A stretch of DNA of 64,000 nucleotides from CAYJFG01 sp964369405 (GCA_964369405.1 CAYJGB010000010.1:1-64000), one strand, 5' to 3'; shown: positions 18,341-27,476, counted from the stretch's first letter. Numbers and translations are program-made. Notes: generated by a model from the letters alone, not told the origin.

Positions 18341-18376
18341 AATCTTTAGTATAATACTAAAATCATACTAAAGATT
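18341..18376. repeat. 12-bp perfect inverted repeat upstream of the LuxR-type gene
   Basis: AATCTTTAGTAT at 18341-18352 and ATACTAAAGATT at 18365-18376 are exact reverse complements separated by 12 bp. A further ACTAAAG at 18327-18333 lies beside it. No T run follows on either strand, so an operator fits better than a terminator. Confidence 0.6.
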
Positions 18377-18502
18377 AAGAAAACATAAATAATCAGTTAA
18401 AATAATTATAAAATAATTAGATTTAATTTTCTATTTTTGGCAATTTAACACTACTGATAGAGATACAATAATAACATTGTATATGCAATATTGCAATAGA
18501 AA

Positions 18503-18536
18503 TGTAAAAAATAGCAAAATATTGCATAAAATAGCA
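18503..18536 (+). repeat. Paired 14-mer motif, copy A
   Basis: TGTAAAAAATAGCA (18503-18516) and TGCATAAAATAGCA (18523-18536) are 20 bp apart. The same arrangement occurs at 39228-39261. The wider 47-bp blocks (18508-18554 and 39233-39279) agree at 38 positions without gaps. Confidence 0.5.
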
Positions 18537-18576
18537 ATTTTTCAAAAACGTTAATTAATTAATTTTAAAAATAATA

Positions 18577-21516
18577 CTATAATAATTCAATAATATTTTC
18601 GCCTTTCATCACTAATAGCATTTGGTTTTTAATTACATTTCGCATTACACTTTGAACACTATTATTTACACCCAAAATTTCATCTATTGTCCTTTTACTT
18701 TTTAGTATTACTCCTGCTATAATTTCTGTGTTGCTACTATACTGTGTCATATCTATTATAGGTGTAATTCCTGTTTTAATATTTGCTAAACTGCTATATT
18801 TTACACTTCTATCTTGCTTTATAAATTTATAATTGATATCGTCAATAAAAAATCTAATATAATATTTACCTTTAACAAGATTTTTAAATAAATATTTTCC
18901 GTCAACTCCATTTGCATTTGGAGCTGTAAACGTTATAGCCTTAACATACATATTTTCATCTAATAGCATAACACCAACATCATTTATTGCACGTTCTCCA
19001 TTTGTATATTTTCCGTCATATTCTTCATCTAACCATACATATCCACCTATTTCCACCGTATCTGCTGGTGTATCTTTTATAGAAATTCCAACCTTTTCTG
19101 GCTCAATCGCCAATAAATGCTGTTCTATTCCATTTATATCTATATATGTCACATCTGCACTAAATGTATTCCACGCTACTTCTTCTCTATTTACTCCAAC
19201 TGGTACGCTTGCTAAAACTTGAACCTCTAATACATCATTAGGTTTTAAAACTATATCTTTTGTACTAACTTTAAACGCACTTAATTTGCTAACCTCATCT
19301 GGTAAATTTTGAGTCCAATTATCAATAGTACCAATCATATCAAAGTTAGCGCCAAACCTTACTGGATCTTTACTAGTTGAATATTCTATATCAAAATTCA
19401 CATTTTTATTATCGGATAATAATTTCGCACTCACTTCTGATAAAGCATATACATTAAACTGACTACCTCTATCTACATTCGGCGATATTATAGATGTATC
19501 TCCTACATATGGTAGTATATCTATAATTTCTACCTTAGTTAAATCTGAATTTCCAATATTTTTAACTGTAATCTTATATTCCAAAGTACCTGCTTCATAG
19601 GTAGAACCTACTAATGGCTCTTCTATAAACTGAGTGTCTAATGCTCCTTTTACTTTTTTATCCGACGACGTACTTACAAAAAACAATACTGTATTTTCTA
19701 TCTCGTCTGTTTTTGAGTACTTCTCTTCTACTTCTATATTTTGAGCAATATTATTTACATCTGTATATACATCAAAATTATTTGGTATTTGGCCTGTGCT
19801 ATCAACTGTATTCAATATCATAAATGATTGAATATCTCCATACGCTCCAACAGCTACTTTTACATCAAAGCTAATATTAAACCTTGCTAATTGTCTAAAT
19901 AAAAACTCATATTCTCCATCAAATTGATACTTTATTAAAGTGTCTCCAAATTCATTAAAATCAGTTAAAACCTGTGCTTGTGGAAGTGTTGGAGAAATAC
20001 TTGTAAAAACATCAGAAAATGTAAATGTTTCGTTGCCTACATACTCTAGTTCTTTAGGTAAAACAGTTGCTACTATAGGTTTTAGAAGTCTTGAATTTAC
20101 ACAATTAACTGACATTGTATATCTAAAAACTTGGTTTGGTCTAACAGGTGCTGTACCCACACTTGATGATAGCGACGGTCTTAAAACACAAATGTTGTCT
20201 ACTATTGTAGTAGCATTTTGTATTGTTTCAAATTCTTCTTCATTTACATCACTATAATTCAAATGTATATGATTAAAAATATCGCTTGAAATTTCTACAT
20301 CTTCATCTACAATTCCAAATAAACTTGGTGCAACCCTATCTTTAACGCCTACGCTTAAAATCTGCAAATTCCAATATATAGCTGATAACCTATCATTTGT
20401 ATCAATAAATTCACTTAAGTCTATTGATGTATTGTTATTACTGTTAAATATACCAAATGTACCACTGTTACCATTTACTGTGTCAAAATCAATAGTATAT
20501 TGAGCATTCAAGTTTTGATTTAATGCTCCAATATGAAATGCTCCTGTATTAAATTTATAAAATCTAATATTGTCTGGTAATTCATTTTTAAATACTGCTG
20601 TTCTTAACACTTGATTACCTGTATTACGTATATTCATTCTATAACATATATACTCTTGTGGCAATGTGTAATCTGGTGCATATATAGATATATCTGCATC
20701 ATATATTTCTTCATTTAAAGTTAAGTCGTGAAATTCAATCTGTTCTTCTGTATCATCAGCGTTTAAAGTAGCATTAGTTACTAACTGCTCCCCTATCAAT
20801 GCATTGTTTGAAATTATAGCTTTATATATAAACTCATATTTCTGCCCACTATATCTAGGCAAATTAATTAATACTGTGTTTCCTTCAAACACACCTAATA
20901 CATTATCCATACTACTATCAGCAAACTTAGATGATACATCTTGTCCAACAACCTCAAATGTAGTATCTATAGTTATATCATCACTGCCAAAGCACGAAAC
21001 ATTGGCATTATTAATAAAGCCTCCTAAATCTCCATAATTTTCAAGTGTCACCTTATAATATATTTCACTATTAGGTGATGGCTCTACTAACGGTAAAACA
21101 ATTTCTCTACTCATTACAAAACGTGGTGTTACTATTAACTCAATCTCATCACTTAAAAACGAAATTACTTCTTCACCATTTATTAAAAGTTTCGGATTAA
21201 AAGTAAATTTAGTTAAGCTTTCTGTATCCGTTTTATAAGTGACTCCTATCCCTATCCTTGTCGCTATCCCTAAATCTGTTATACTTCCAAAATCATAAAC
21301 TACTTTTGTATCTCCGTCTATAATATTTTGACTAACATTTTTTATCGGGTCGTTAGTATCTCCTAAAAAAATATTTAAAAAACTCGGGAAAACAACTTCA
21401 ATTTTTGCCGAATTAATCTCTCCTACTATCCCTGAAAAACCTACATTAATTGAATAAATAAATACATCTTCGTAATTACCTGATAATCTATCAACACTTG
21501 CAATTAAACTTGGCAT
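18577..21516 (-). CDS. Large DUF11/SdrD_B-like repeat protein without signal peptide (979 aa)
   Basis: The ATG at 21514-21516 has GGAGGAG at ideal spacing; a TTG at 21531 lies inside that site. Residues about 1-800 are serial beta-sandwich modules of the DUF11/isopeptide kind, with repeated phrases such as YKVTLENYGDLGG, YRMNIRNTGNQ, FRYTMSVNCVNSR and YKITVKNIGNSDLTKVEIID. An SdrD B-like module (IGGYVWLDEEYDGKYTNGERAINDV) sits at about 840-925. Such proteins are usually surface adhesins, but this one has no signal peptide, no LPXTG and no membrane anchor. A spore-surface or phage-like structural role is possible. The C-terminal 50 residues are helical. Confidence 0.7.
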   Translation of the reverse strand: MPSLIASVDRLSGNYEDVFIYSINVGFSGIVGEINSAKIEVVFPSFLNIFLGDTNDPIKNVSQNIIDGDTKVVYDFGSITDLGIATRIGIGVTYKTDTESLTKFTFNPKLLINGEEVISFLSDEIELIVTPRFVMSREIVLPLVEPSPNSEIYYKVTLENYGDLGGFINNANVSCFGSDDITIDTTFEVVGQDVSSKFADSSMDNVLGVFEGNTVLINLPRYSGQKYEFIYKAIISNNALIGEQLVTNATLNADDTEEQIEFHDLTLNEEIYDADISIYAPDYTLPQEYICYRMNIRNTGNQVLRTAVFKNELPDNIRFYKFNTGAFHIGALNQNLNAQYTIDFDTVNGNSGTFGIFNSNNNTSIDLSEFIDTNDRLSAIYWNLQILSVGVKDRVAPSLFGIVDEDVEISSDIFNHIHLNYSDVNEEEFETIQNATTIVDNICVLRPSLSSSVGTAPVRPNQVFRYTMSVNCVNSRLLKPIVATVLPKELEYVGNETFTFSDVFTSISPTLPQAQVLTDFNEFGDTLIKYQFDGEYEFLFRQLARFNISFDVKVAVGAYGDIQSFMILNTVDSTGQIPNNFDVYTDVNNIAQNIEVEEKYSKTDEIENTVLFFVSTSSDKKVKGALDTQFIEEPLVGSTYEAGTLEYKITVKNIGNSDLTKVEIIDILPYVGDTSIISPNVDRGSQFNVYALSEVSAKLLSDNKNVNFDIEYSTSKDPVRFGANFDMIGTIDNWTQNLPDEVSKLSAFKVSTKDIVLKPNDVLEVQVLASVPVGVNREEVAWNTFSADVTYIDINGIEQHLLAIEPEKVGISIKDTPADTVEIGGYVWLDEEYDGKYTNGERAINDVGVMLLDENMYVKAITFTAPNANGVDGKYLFKNLVKGKYYIRFFIDDINYKFIKQDRSVKYSSLANIKTGITPIIDMTQYSSNTEIIAGVILKSKRTIDEILGVNNSVQSVMRNVIKNQMLLVMKGENIIELL

Positions 21517-21612
21517 ATATAACTCCTCCAATTTTTAATTTATATGAGTTATCTCTAAAATATAGCATATAAAATCAAATGTGTATAACATTATATGCTT
21601 GTTTTTAAATTT

Positions 21613-21642
21613 TTGACACCTTAACACAACTCTAAATATATT
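21613..21642 (+). promoter_or_regulatory. Candidate sigma-A promoter for the coiled-coil/membrane pair
   Basis: TTGACA at 21613-21618, an 18-bp spacer and TATATT at 21637-21642, 35 bp before the GTG start. It faces away from the DUF11 gene. Confidence 0.55.
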
Positions 21643-21676
21643 ATGTTATATACGAATATAATGGAGGTAATATGAT

Positions 21677-22522
21677 GTGGAATTATCAAAATTTCTGAAT
21701 AAATATAAAAGGAATAAAAAAGATGTATATACACCATCACTAGATTTAATAAACTTGTGTGAGGAACTCAAAAACCATGAAATATTATCAATTTATTATG
21801 AAGATTTCAAGGCAAAAATATATGATGAAAGCAGTCGAAAAAACGACTTTGATATAATAATTAGTGAAATAAATAAAACAAACACTGAATATGCTAATAA
21901 AATCTTTTTAAAAGAAATGTTATCAATAGAAATTGAAAACTTAAATCAAATATCCAATTTGAATATAGATAAGAACTACAAGGATTTAAACACATTTAAG
22001 GAGTCAATGCAAGTAATTAAAGAAGAAAAGCAATCACTTGAAAAATTAAACAAGCAATCGAAATTAGCGTTTGAAGATGAGCAAACAAAAAAAATCAAAG
22101 TTTTATTTAACAATCATTTCAAAGAACTTAATAAAGCACTAAAAGAAATAAATGACTTTAACACTCAAGAAGAAAAGCTATCTGATGAAATATTAAATTA
22201 CTCATATGAAATCACAAAGTTAAAACAAAAGTATAAATTATCTATTGACTGGAATGGAAATAAAAAACAAATGATTATAAGGGGAAACGAACTAAAAGCA
22301 GAACGTTATAAACTTGTTGAAAAAGAAAATATATTGAATGACAAGTGTAAAAAACTATATAACTATATTATTCTAATGCATACAAATTTTACAGTTAATC
22401 ATATGCAAATTTTTAGCAAGATAGAAAAAGAAATAGAACTATTAAAAGTTAGCATTAAACACTCAAACTCCATAGCGTTAATAGAAAGTAAACTAAGCGA
22501 CTATATAAATTTATATTATTAA
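21677..22522 (+). CDS. Coiled-coil protein, unknown function (281 aa)
   Basis: The start is GTG, with GGAGGT 8 bases upstream; an overlapping ATG at 21672 opens only eight codons. The protein is Lys/Glu/Asn-rich and almost wholly helical, with long heptad stretches (about 60-130 and 150-215). It has no cysteine cluster, signal peptide or membrane segment. I recognise no family. Its stop is 13 bp before the start of a small membrane protein, so the two probably form a cytoplasmic-filament plus membrane-partner pair. Nothing in the neighbourhood suggests a substrate. Confidence 0.65.
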   Translation: MELSKFLNKYKRNKKDVYTPSLDLINLCEELKNHEILSIYYEDFKAKIYDESSRKNDFDIIISEINKTNTEYANKIFLKEMLSIEIENLNQISNLNIDKNYKDLNTFKESMQVIKEEKQSLEKLNKQSKLAFEDEQTKKIKVLFNNHFKELNKALKEINDFNTQEEKLSDEILNYSYEITKLKQKYKLSIDWNGNKKQMIIRGNELKAERYKLVEKENILNDKCKKLYNYIILMHTNFTVNHMQIFSKIEKEIELLKVSIKHSNSIALIESKLSDYINLYY

Positions 22523-22535
22523 GGTGGTATCAATA

Positions 22536-23102
22536 ATGATTAAAAAACTAAAAAAAATACTCTTATCGCTAAGCAGTAAAAACACAGCATTTATATCACT
22601 TATTATAATTTTTTTCATCTTATTGTTACAGTCTACTCTATCTCTTTTTTTTAACGAAACATCTGAAAGTCTTACTCAAATTGATATTGTATTTAGAACA
22701 TCTTTAACATCTATTTTTGGGTATTTAGTTAGTGTTGTGTCTGTAAACAGCATCAATAAAAAACAAAATCGAGAAAATAAAAACACAACAAACACTATAG
22801 GTTTTAATACAGAAACAACTCCTACTACTATAACATCACAGCTAGATACCGACAATGGTATTTTGTCAACTCCTAAAGTTACATCTAGCAAACTACCTGA
22901 TGTACCTTTTAAAAAAGTCCCGTTAAATTATCAAATTGTAGTAATAGCTTCAATATGCATATTTTGTTTGTTAATAATGATTTCAGTTAGAAATTTTGGT
23001 CATCTGCTCATTCCAGGTAACTCCACTGCTTCTACGATAGGAGTATATAGAGATTTTGTTTCTAGTGGTATAGGCGCTTTAATCGGTTTGTCAAAGGATT
23101 AG
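22536..23102 (+). CDS. Small membrane protein, partner of the coiled-coil protein (188 aa)
   Basis: The ATG at 22536 follows AAGGTGG; a GTG at 22524 lies inside that site and is rejected. Three or four membrane segments are visible: AFISLIIIFFILLLQSTLSLF, a shorter FGYLVSVVSV, IVVIASICIFCLLIMISV, and a weakly hydrophobic end (FVSSGIGALIGLSKD). A Thr/Asn-rich soluble loop of about 50 residues separates the second and third. The small size and Gly-rich tail recall holin-like proteins, but there is no specific motif. Co-transcription with the coiled-coil gene is likely from the 13-bp gap. Confidence 0.6.
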   Translation: MIKKLKKILLSLSSKNTAFISLIIIFFILLLQSTLSLFFNETSESLTQIDIVFRTSLTSIFGYLVSVVSVNSINKKQNRENKNTTNTIGFNTETTPTTITSQLDTDNGILSTPKVTSSKLPDVPFKKVPLNYQIVVIASICIFCLLIMISVRNFGHLLIPGNSTASTIGVYRDFVSSGIGALIGLSKD

Positions 23103-23279
23103 GTAACTTATAATACTATGATAAAACAACTCTCTTTACATTTTTTGTTAATTTTTTAACTTTTTTTCAATTTAGTCTTTATATTTTTGAATTATTATTG
23201 TATAATAACTATGTTAATCTATTTTTAAAAAGTAAATGCTTTTTGAAAAAGATAAAATTTTAATGTGGAGTGATTAAAA

Positions 23280-24146
23280 ATGCCATTAGTAAACGCAAAA
23301 GAAATGCTTACAAAAGCTAAAGAAGGACATTATGCAGTAGGTCAATTTAACATCAACAATTTAGAGTGGACTAAAGCTGTTTTACTTACAGCTCAAGAGT
23401 TAAACTCACCAGTTATCTTAGGTGTATCTGAGGGTGCTGGAAAATATATGTGCGGTTATAAAACTGTTACTAATATGGTAAATGGTATGATAGAAGAATT
23501 AAACATTACTGTTCCTGTAGCATTACATTTAGACCATGGTTCATATGACGGTGCTATGGCTTGTATCGAAGCTGGATTTAGTTCTGTTATGTTTGATGGT
23601 TCTCATTATCCAATTGATGAAAACATTCAAAAAACAAAAGAATTAGTTGCAATTTGTAACGATAAAAACTTATCAATAGAAGCTGAAGTAGGTTCTATTG
23701 GTGGCGAAGAAGACGGTGTTGTAGGTACTGGCGAATGTGCAGACCCTCAAGAATGTAAACAAATTGCTGATTTAGGTGTTACAATGCTTGCAGCAGGTAT
23801 TGGTAATATTCATGGTAAATACCCAGAAAACTGGGAAGGTCTAAGTTTTGAAACTTTAGACGCTGTTCAAAAATTAACAGGAACTATGCCTTTAGTATTA
23901 CATGGTGGTACAGGTATTCCTGATGATATGATTGCAAAAGCAATATCACTAGGCGTATCAAAAATCAATGTTAATACTGAGTGTCAATTATCATTTGCTG
24001 ATGCTACAAGAAAATACATTGAAGCTTCTAAAGATTTACAAGGTAAAGGTTTTGACCCTAGAAAATTATTAGCTCCAGGTTTTGATGCTATAAAAGCAAC
24101 AGTTAAAGAGAAAATGGAATTATTTGGTTCTGTGAACAAAGCTTAA
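23280..24146 (+). CDS. fba: Class II fructose-1,6-bisphosphate aldolase (288 aa)
   Basis: This glycolytic enzyme splits fructose-1,6-bisphosphate to dihydroxyacetone phosphate and glyceraldehyde-3-phosphate. The zinc-site motifs are complete: HLDHGSY (catalytic Asp and first His), EAEVGSIGGEEDG, GNIHGKY and VLHGGTGIPDD, plus the NVNTECQ phosphate-binding segment. Length and motif order match the short class IIB aldolases of Firmicutes; the tagatose-bisphosphate paralogue is the main alternative. TGGAGTG precedes the ATG. A good TATAAT lies at 23201 but lacks a clear -35 at normal spacing. It is monocistronic, with a strong terminator. Confidence 0.95.
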   Translation: MPLVNAKEMLTKAKEGHYAVGQFNINNLEWTKAVLLTAQELNSPVILGVSEGAGKYMCGYKTVTNMVNGMIEELNITVPVALHLDHGSYDGAMACIEAGFSSVMFDGSHYPIDENIQKTKELVAICNDKNLSIEAEVGSIGGEEDGVVGTGECADPQECKQIADLGVTMLAAGIGNIHGKYPENWEGLSFETLDAVQKLTGTMPLVLHGGTGIPDDMIAKAISLGVSKINVNTECQLSFADATRKYIEASKDLQGKGFDPRKLLAPGFDAIKATVKEKMELFGSVNKA

Positions 24147-24172
24147 TTTTAAGTAATATAATTTATAATTTT

Positions 24173-24220
24173 AGGGATTGTATCAAGGTGCAAAACATTG
24201 ATACAATCCCTTGTTTTTTT
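24173..24220 (+). terminator. fba terminator
   Basis: AGGGATTGTATCAA pairs perfectly with TTGATACAATCCCT around an 11-base loop, followed by TG and eight T. Confidence 0.92.
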
Positions 24221-24230
24221 TGTAAAAACA

Positions 24231-24264
24231 AGACTATTAGATTAATTAAACAATCTAATAGTCT
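24231..24264 (-). terminator. Terminator of dnaX-ybaB-recR
   Basis: AGACTATTAGATT pairs perfectly with AATCTAATAGTCT. On the minus strand TTGTTTTT follows. Confidence 0.8.
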
Positions 24265-24280
24265 TTAAACATATATTTAA

Positions 24281-24883
24281 TTATAATTCACTTCTACCGT
24301 CTAACGCTCGTGCAAGAGTAACTTCATCTGTATATTCTAAATCTCCACCGACAGGTATTCCGTAAGCTATTCTAGTTACTTTTACACCTAATGGCTTTAA
24401 TAATTTAGATATATATATTGCTGTTGCTTCTCCCTCCACTGTAGGATTAGTAGCCATAATAACTTCTTTCACAGTATCATCTTGCAATCTACTTAAAAGT
24501 TCTTTTATATATATTTGGTCTGGCCCTACCCCATTTAGCGGAGATATAACTCCATGTAAGACATGGTATTTAGCATTAAACTCTTGTGTTTTTTCAAACG
24601 CTATTACATCTCTTGGGTCTTCCACTACACAGATTATTGAGTTATCCCTTTTATCATTTTTACATATTGGGCAAACATCTCCGTCTGCTAAGTTATAACA
24701 AGATTTGCAATAATGTATTTTTTGATGAGCTTCTATAATTGCACTTGCAAATTCTTCGGCTTGTTGCTTTGGCATTTTTAGCACGTGATATGCTAAGCGT
24801 TGTGCAGTTTTTGCACCAATACCTGGTAATCGCTCAAAATGCTCAGATAGCTTTGCAAGTGGTGGCACGTTGTAACCTGCCAT
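24281..24883 (-). CDS. recR: Recombination protein RecR (200 aa)
   Basis: RecR acts with RecO/RecF to load RecA at gaps. The sequence shows the N-terminal helix-hairpin-helix (LSEHFERLPGIGAKTAQRLAYHVL), a C4 zinc finger (CKSCYNLADGDVCPIC, residues about 57-72), a TOPRIM domain (ICVVEDPRDVIAFEK through VIMATNPTVEGEATA) and the Walker-like C-terminal region (RIAYGIPVGGDLEYTDEVTL). Full length. It begins 3 bp after ybaB, the conserved dnaX-ybaB-recR order. Confidence 0.98.
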   Translation of the reverse strand: MAGYNVPPLAKLSEHFERLPGIGAKTAQRLAYHVLKMPKQQAEEFASAIIEAHQKIHYCKSCYNLADGDVCPICKNDKRDNSIICVVEDPRDVIAFEKTQEFNAKYHVLHGVISPLNGVGPDQIYIKELLSRLQDDTVKEVIMATNPTVEGEATAIYISKLLKPLGVKVTRIAYGIPVGGDLEYTDEVTLARALDGRSEL

Positions 24884-24886
24884 ATT

Positions 24887-25237
24887 TTAAAACAATCCAG
24901 GCATATTAATTCCACCTGATATTTTTTCCATTGTTTGTTCTTTGTCTGTTACTGCACTTCTTATAGCTTCGTTAGTTGCTGCTATAATTAAGTCAGATAA
25001 CATCTCTACGTCTTCTGGGTCAACTACTTCTGGTTTAATATCGATAGCTGTTACTTCCATTTTTCCACTTACTGTAACGCTTACTGCATTTCCACCAGAT
25101 GTTGCATTATATTCTTTTTGTTCTAGTTCTTCAGTTGCTATGTCCATTTGGTCTTGCATTTTTTGTGCTTGTTTTGCTAATTGTTGTAAATTATTAGCTC
25201 CACCGCCACCCATTCCTTTTGGTATTCTTGCTTTCAT
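24887..25237 (-). CDS. ybaB: YbaB/EbfC-family nucleoid-associated protein (116 aa)
   Basis: This small dimeric DNA-binding protein has a Gly-rich N-terminus (PKGMGGGGANN), a helix LQQLAKQAQKMQDQMD, the TSGGNAVSVTVSGKMEV beta hairpin and a C-terminal helix. That is the standard layout of the family, which coats DNA and is nearly always found between dnaX and recR. AGAGGT precedes the ATG. The gap to recR is 3 bp, so translation is likely coupled. Confidence 0.95.
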   Translation of the reverse strand: MKARIPKGMGGGGANNLQQLAKQAQKMQDQMDIATEELEQKEYNATSGGNAVSVTVSGKMEVTAIDIKPEVVDPEDVEMLSDLIIAATNEAIRSAVTDKEQTMEKISGGINMPGLF

Positions 25238-25301
25238 ATTAAAACCTCTTTCTTTTTATAGTGTTAAATCTTTTATTACACTATGTATTATTATATTTAC
25301 T

Positions 25302-27062
25302 TTATTTATTTTCACTCTGATTAAGAGTTATTCCTGATTCTTTTATCTTTTTTGTAAGTTCTTCTAGTGGGTCTATTTTATCTTTGTTACTTTCACTGCT
25401 TTTGTATGGCCCTAAGTTGAATTTTTTTCCAGTAACTTCTAATATTGCTTTTCTTACTTCTTCTCTTTGAGCACTTTGTTTTAAAAGTTTAATTGTAATA
25501 TCGTATTTAGAGTCTATTAATAAATATTTACCACTTATATACGCACTAGTCCCATCAAACGCTGATGCTATTGTCTTAGATTTTTTTCTCAAAATTTCTA
25601 TAACATCTTGCCAATCTTCCATAGGCTTAGCATTTTTTATAGCTTCGCTTATACTATCTATTTTATTAGTTGTTTCACTTATATTAGTTTGATTTTCTTC
25701 ATTTTGTGATTTTGCCCTTTCTAAAACTGGATGAGTATTTTTAACAGGCTTTATATTATCTTTTAAAACTGTTGTATTGCTACTACTAGTTTCATTTTCA
25801 TCAATTGCAAATTCATTATAATCTTCTTTATCTGATTTATCTTTTTTTTCTATAATTGTATCTTCATTAGAAAACTCTTTAACTTCTATATTATCTTTCG
25901 TTGATACTACTGTAATACCTTTTTTAACAGCTCTTTCTAAAGTGGCTATTCTACTTAATAAAGCGTCCATCGATGTATCAAATTTAGGTGAACATAACTT
26001 GATTAAACATATTTCTAGTTCTGTTCTTTTGTTAGAGCCTTTATGAATTTTTTCAAGCGACATTTGCAAAGTATCCATTGCATATATTATCTCGTTAATA
26101 CTTATACTATTCGCTTGAACTAAACTGTTTTCAAATTCATCATTTGTAAGTATTACTAGTTCTTTAGCATTTTTCATTGTTTTAATAAGCATCAAGTTTC
26201 TAAAATGTGAAATTAATTCTTCACATAATTTAGTCATATCTTTAGATTTATTATTTAATTCATCAATCATATTTAGCGCTTGGCTACACTCTTTTTTAAC
26301 GACTGAGTCTACAATTGCATACAAATACTCACTACTTGCTAGCCCACTAATTTGTCTTACAACTTGAGTTGTAATATGCGTATTATTGCTTATGCATCTA
26401 TCTAGTAAAGACAGTGCATCTCTTAATGCTCCATCTGATAAAGAGGCTATTAAAAAAGCTGCATCATAATCAATATCAGTATTTTCATTTTCAGAAACGT
26501 AAATTAATCTTTTAGCAATTGCATCTGCTGATATTTTATTAAAATCAAACCTCTGACAACGTGATAATATAGTTGCTGGTATTTTATGAACTTCTGTTGT
26601 AGCTAAGATGAAAACTACATGAGAAGGTGGTTCTTCTAGTGTCTTTAACAACGCATTAAACGCACCTATCGACAACATATGAACCTCATCAATTATATAA
26701 ACTCTAAACTTTGCTTTACTAGGTGTAAAAACAGATTCCTCTATAAGAGTTCTAATATTTTCTACGCCATTATTGCTAGCAGCATCAATTTCTAAAACAT
26801 CTAAAATTTCGCCACTTTCTATGCCTACACAATTTTCACATTCACCACATGGGTCGCCATCAACTGGTTTTAAGCAGTTAACTGCCTTAGCTAAAATTTT
26901 AGCACAAGTAGTTTTTCCTGTTCCACGAGAACCTGTAAATAAATACGCATGATTTATCCTATTAGTTTTAAGTGCATTTTTTAAAGTGATAGTAACTTGT
27001 TCTTGTCCAGAAACATCACTAAATTTAAGTGGACGCCATTTTCTATATAGAACTTGATACAT
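25302..27062 (-). CDS. dnaX: DNA polymerase III subunits gamma/tau (586 aa)
   Basis: The start at 27062 is chosen because MYQVLYRKWRP is the conserved N-terminus and AGGTGAT lies just upstream; a GTG at 27077 would add five unsupported residues. This is the AAA+ clamp-loader motor: Walker A GSRGTGKTTCA, C4 zinc module (CLKPVDGDPCGECENC), Walker B VYIIDEVHML, and sensor 1 FILATTEVHKIP with the SRCQRFDF arginine. Residues 370-460 are a charged linker. The last about 120 residues are the tau-specific polymerase-binding part. I saw no obvious slippery heptamer for gamma production. Confidence 0.97.
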   Translation of the reverse strand: MYQVLYRKWRPLKFSDVSGQEQVTITLKNALKTNRINHAYLFTGSRGTGKTTCAKILAKAVNCLKPVDGDPCGECENCVGIESGEILDVLEIDAASNNGVENIRTLIEESVFTPSKAKFRVYIIDEVHMLSIGAFNALLKTLEEPPSHVVFILATTEVHKIPATILSRCQRFDFNKISADAIAKRLIYVSENENTDIDYDAAFLIASLSDGALRDALSLLDRCISNNTHITTQVVRQISGLASSEYLYAIVDSVVKKECSQALNMIDELNNKSKDMTKLCEELISHFRNLMLIKTMKNAKELVILTNDEFENSLVQANSISINEIIYAMDTLQMSLEKIHKGSNKRTELEICLIKLCSPKFDTSMDALLSRIATLERAVKKGITVVSTKDNIEVKEFSNEDTIIEKKDKSDKEDYNEFAIDENETSSSNTTVLKDNIKPVKNTHPVLERAKSQNEENQTNISETTNKIDSISEAIKNAKPMEDWQDVIEILRKKSKTIASAFDGTSAYISGKYLLIDSKYDITIKLLKQSAQREEVRKAILEVTGKKFNLGPYKSSESNKDKIDPLEELTKKIKESGITLNQSENK

Positions 27063-27111
27063 ACATATCACCTGCACCTTTCAATAAAAATAATAGCAAA
27101 CAGACTCTATA

Positions 27112-27236
27112 GTTTATATATGTGAACGACAGACTTACTGTATCGCATCGAACAATCCCCTTAATGCTGCTCGGTTCCCCGCCTGACATGGTTCGAGGTA
27201 TCCAATCGTACAGGGCCTGCCGCTCACATATATAAA
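27112..27236 (-). ncRNA. ffs: Signal recognition particle RNA, small bacterial type
   Basis: Read on the minus strand, the conserved apical domain is present: ACCATGTCAGGCGGGGAACC followed by GAGCAGCATTAAG, the symmetric/asymmetric loop and tetraloop region bound by Ffh. The ends form a long closing helix, GTTTATATATGTGA with TCACATATATAAAC. The total of about 125 nt leaves no room for a Bacillus-type Alu domain, so this is the small form. It lies immediately upstream of dnaX, its common position in Firmicutes. Exact mature ends are estimated from the helix. Confidence 0.9.
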
Positions 27237-27283
27237 CAAACTAAATTCTGCTTGCTTTTAATTACTCATAAGTAACCTAAACT

Positions 27284-27312
27284 ATTATACTATATAAATT
27301 CAAAAAAATCAA
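27284..27312 (-). promoter_or_regulatory. Sigma-A promoter of the SRP RNA
   Basis: On the minus strand TTGATT, a 17-bp spacer and TATAAT stand about 45 bp before the RNA helix. It probably also drives dnaX-ybaB-recR by readthrough. Confidence 0.75.
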
Positions 27313-27426
27313 CTAAATTTTTATGCATTTCGTATTTTGATAGTACAAATTTCTATATTGATTGAATATTTTTTACTTGATTAGATTTTTTAATACAAAC
27401 GTTTTTCACCTATTTAAACACACAAA

Positions 27427-27450
27427 GTGGACACAGCATGCCATGTCCAC
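27427..27450 (-). terminator. Possible glyA terminator
   Basis: GTGGACA and TGTCCAC form a 7-bp stem with a 10-base loop shortly after the glyA stop. The following minus-strand sequence (TTTGTGTG) is only weakly T-rich. Confidence 0.4.
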
Positions 27451-27476
27451 AAAGTATTATATTATTAAGAAATTAA

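Larger units (their letters stand above)
18269..18576. other. Intergenic region between the DUF11 and LuxR-type genes, rich in repeats
   Basis: This 308-bp AT-rich region holds a perfect 12-bp inverted repeat (18341-18376), the palindrome GCAATATTGC near 18485, and a pair of 14-mers (18503-18536) shared with 39228-39261. No clear rho-independent terminator for the DUF11 gene was found. No small ORF with a ribosome binding site was seen. Confidence 0.5.

Noticed and set aside
21672..21698. Eight-codon ORF overlapping the coiled-coil gene start
   Set aside because: Its ATG is only 3 bases from the GGAGGT; the GTG at 21677 is better spaced and opens the long frame.
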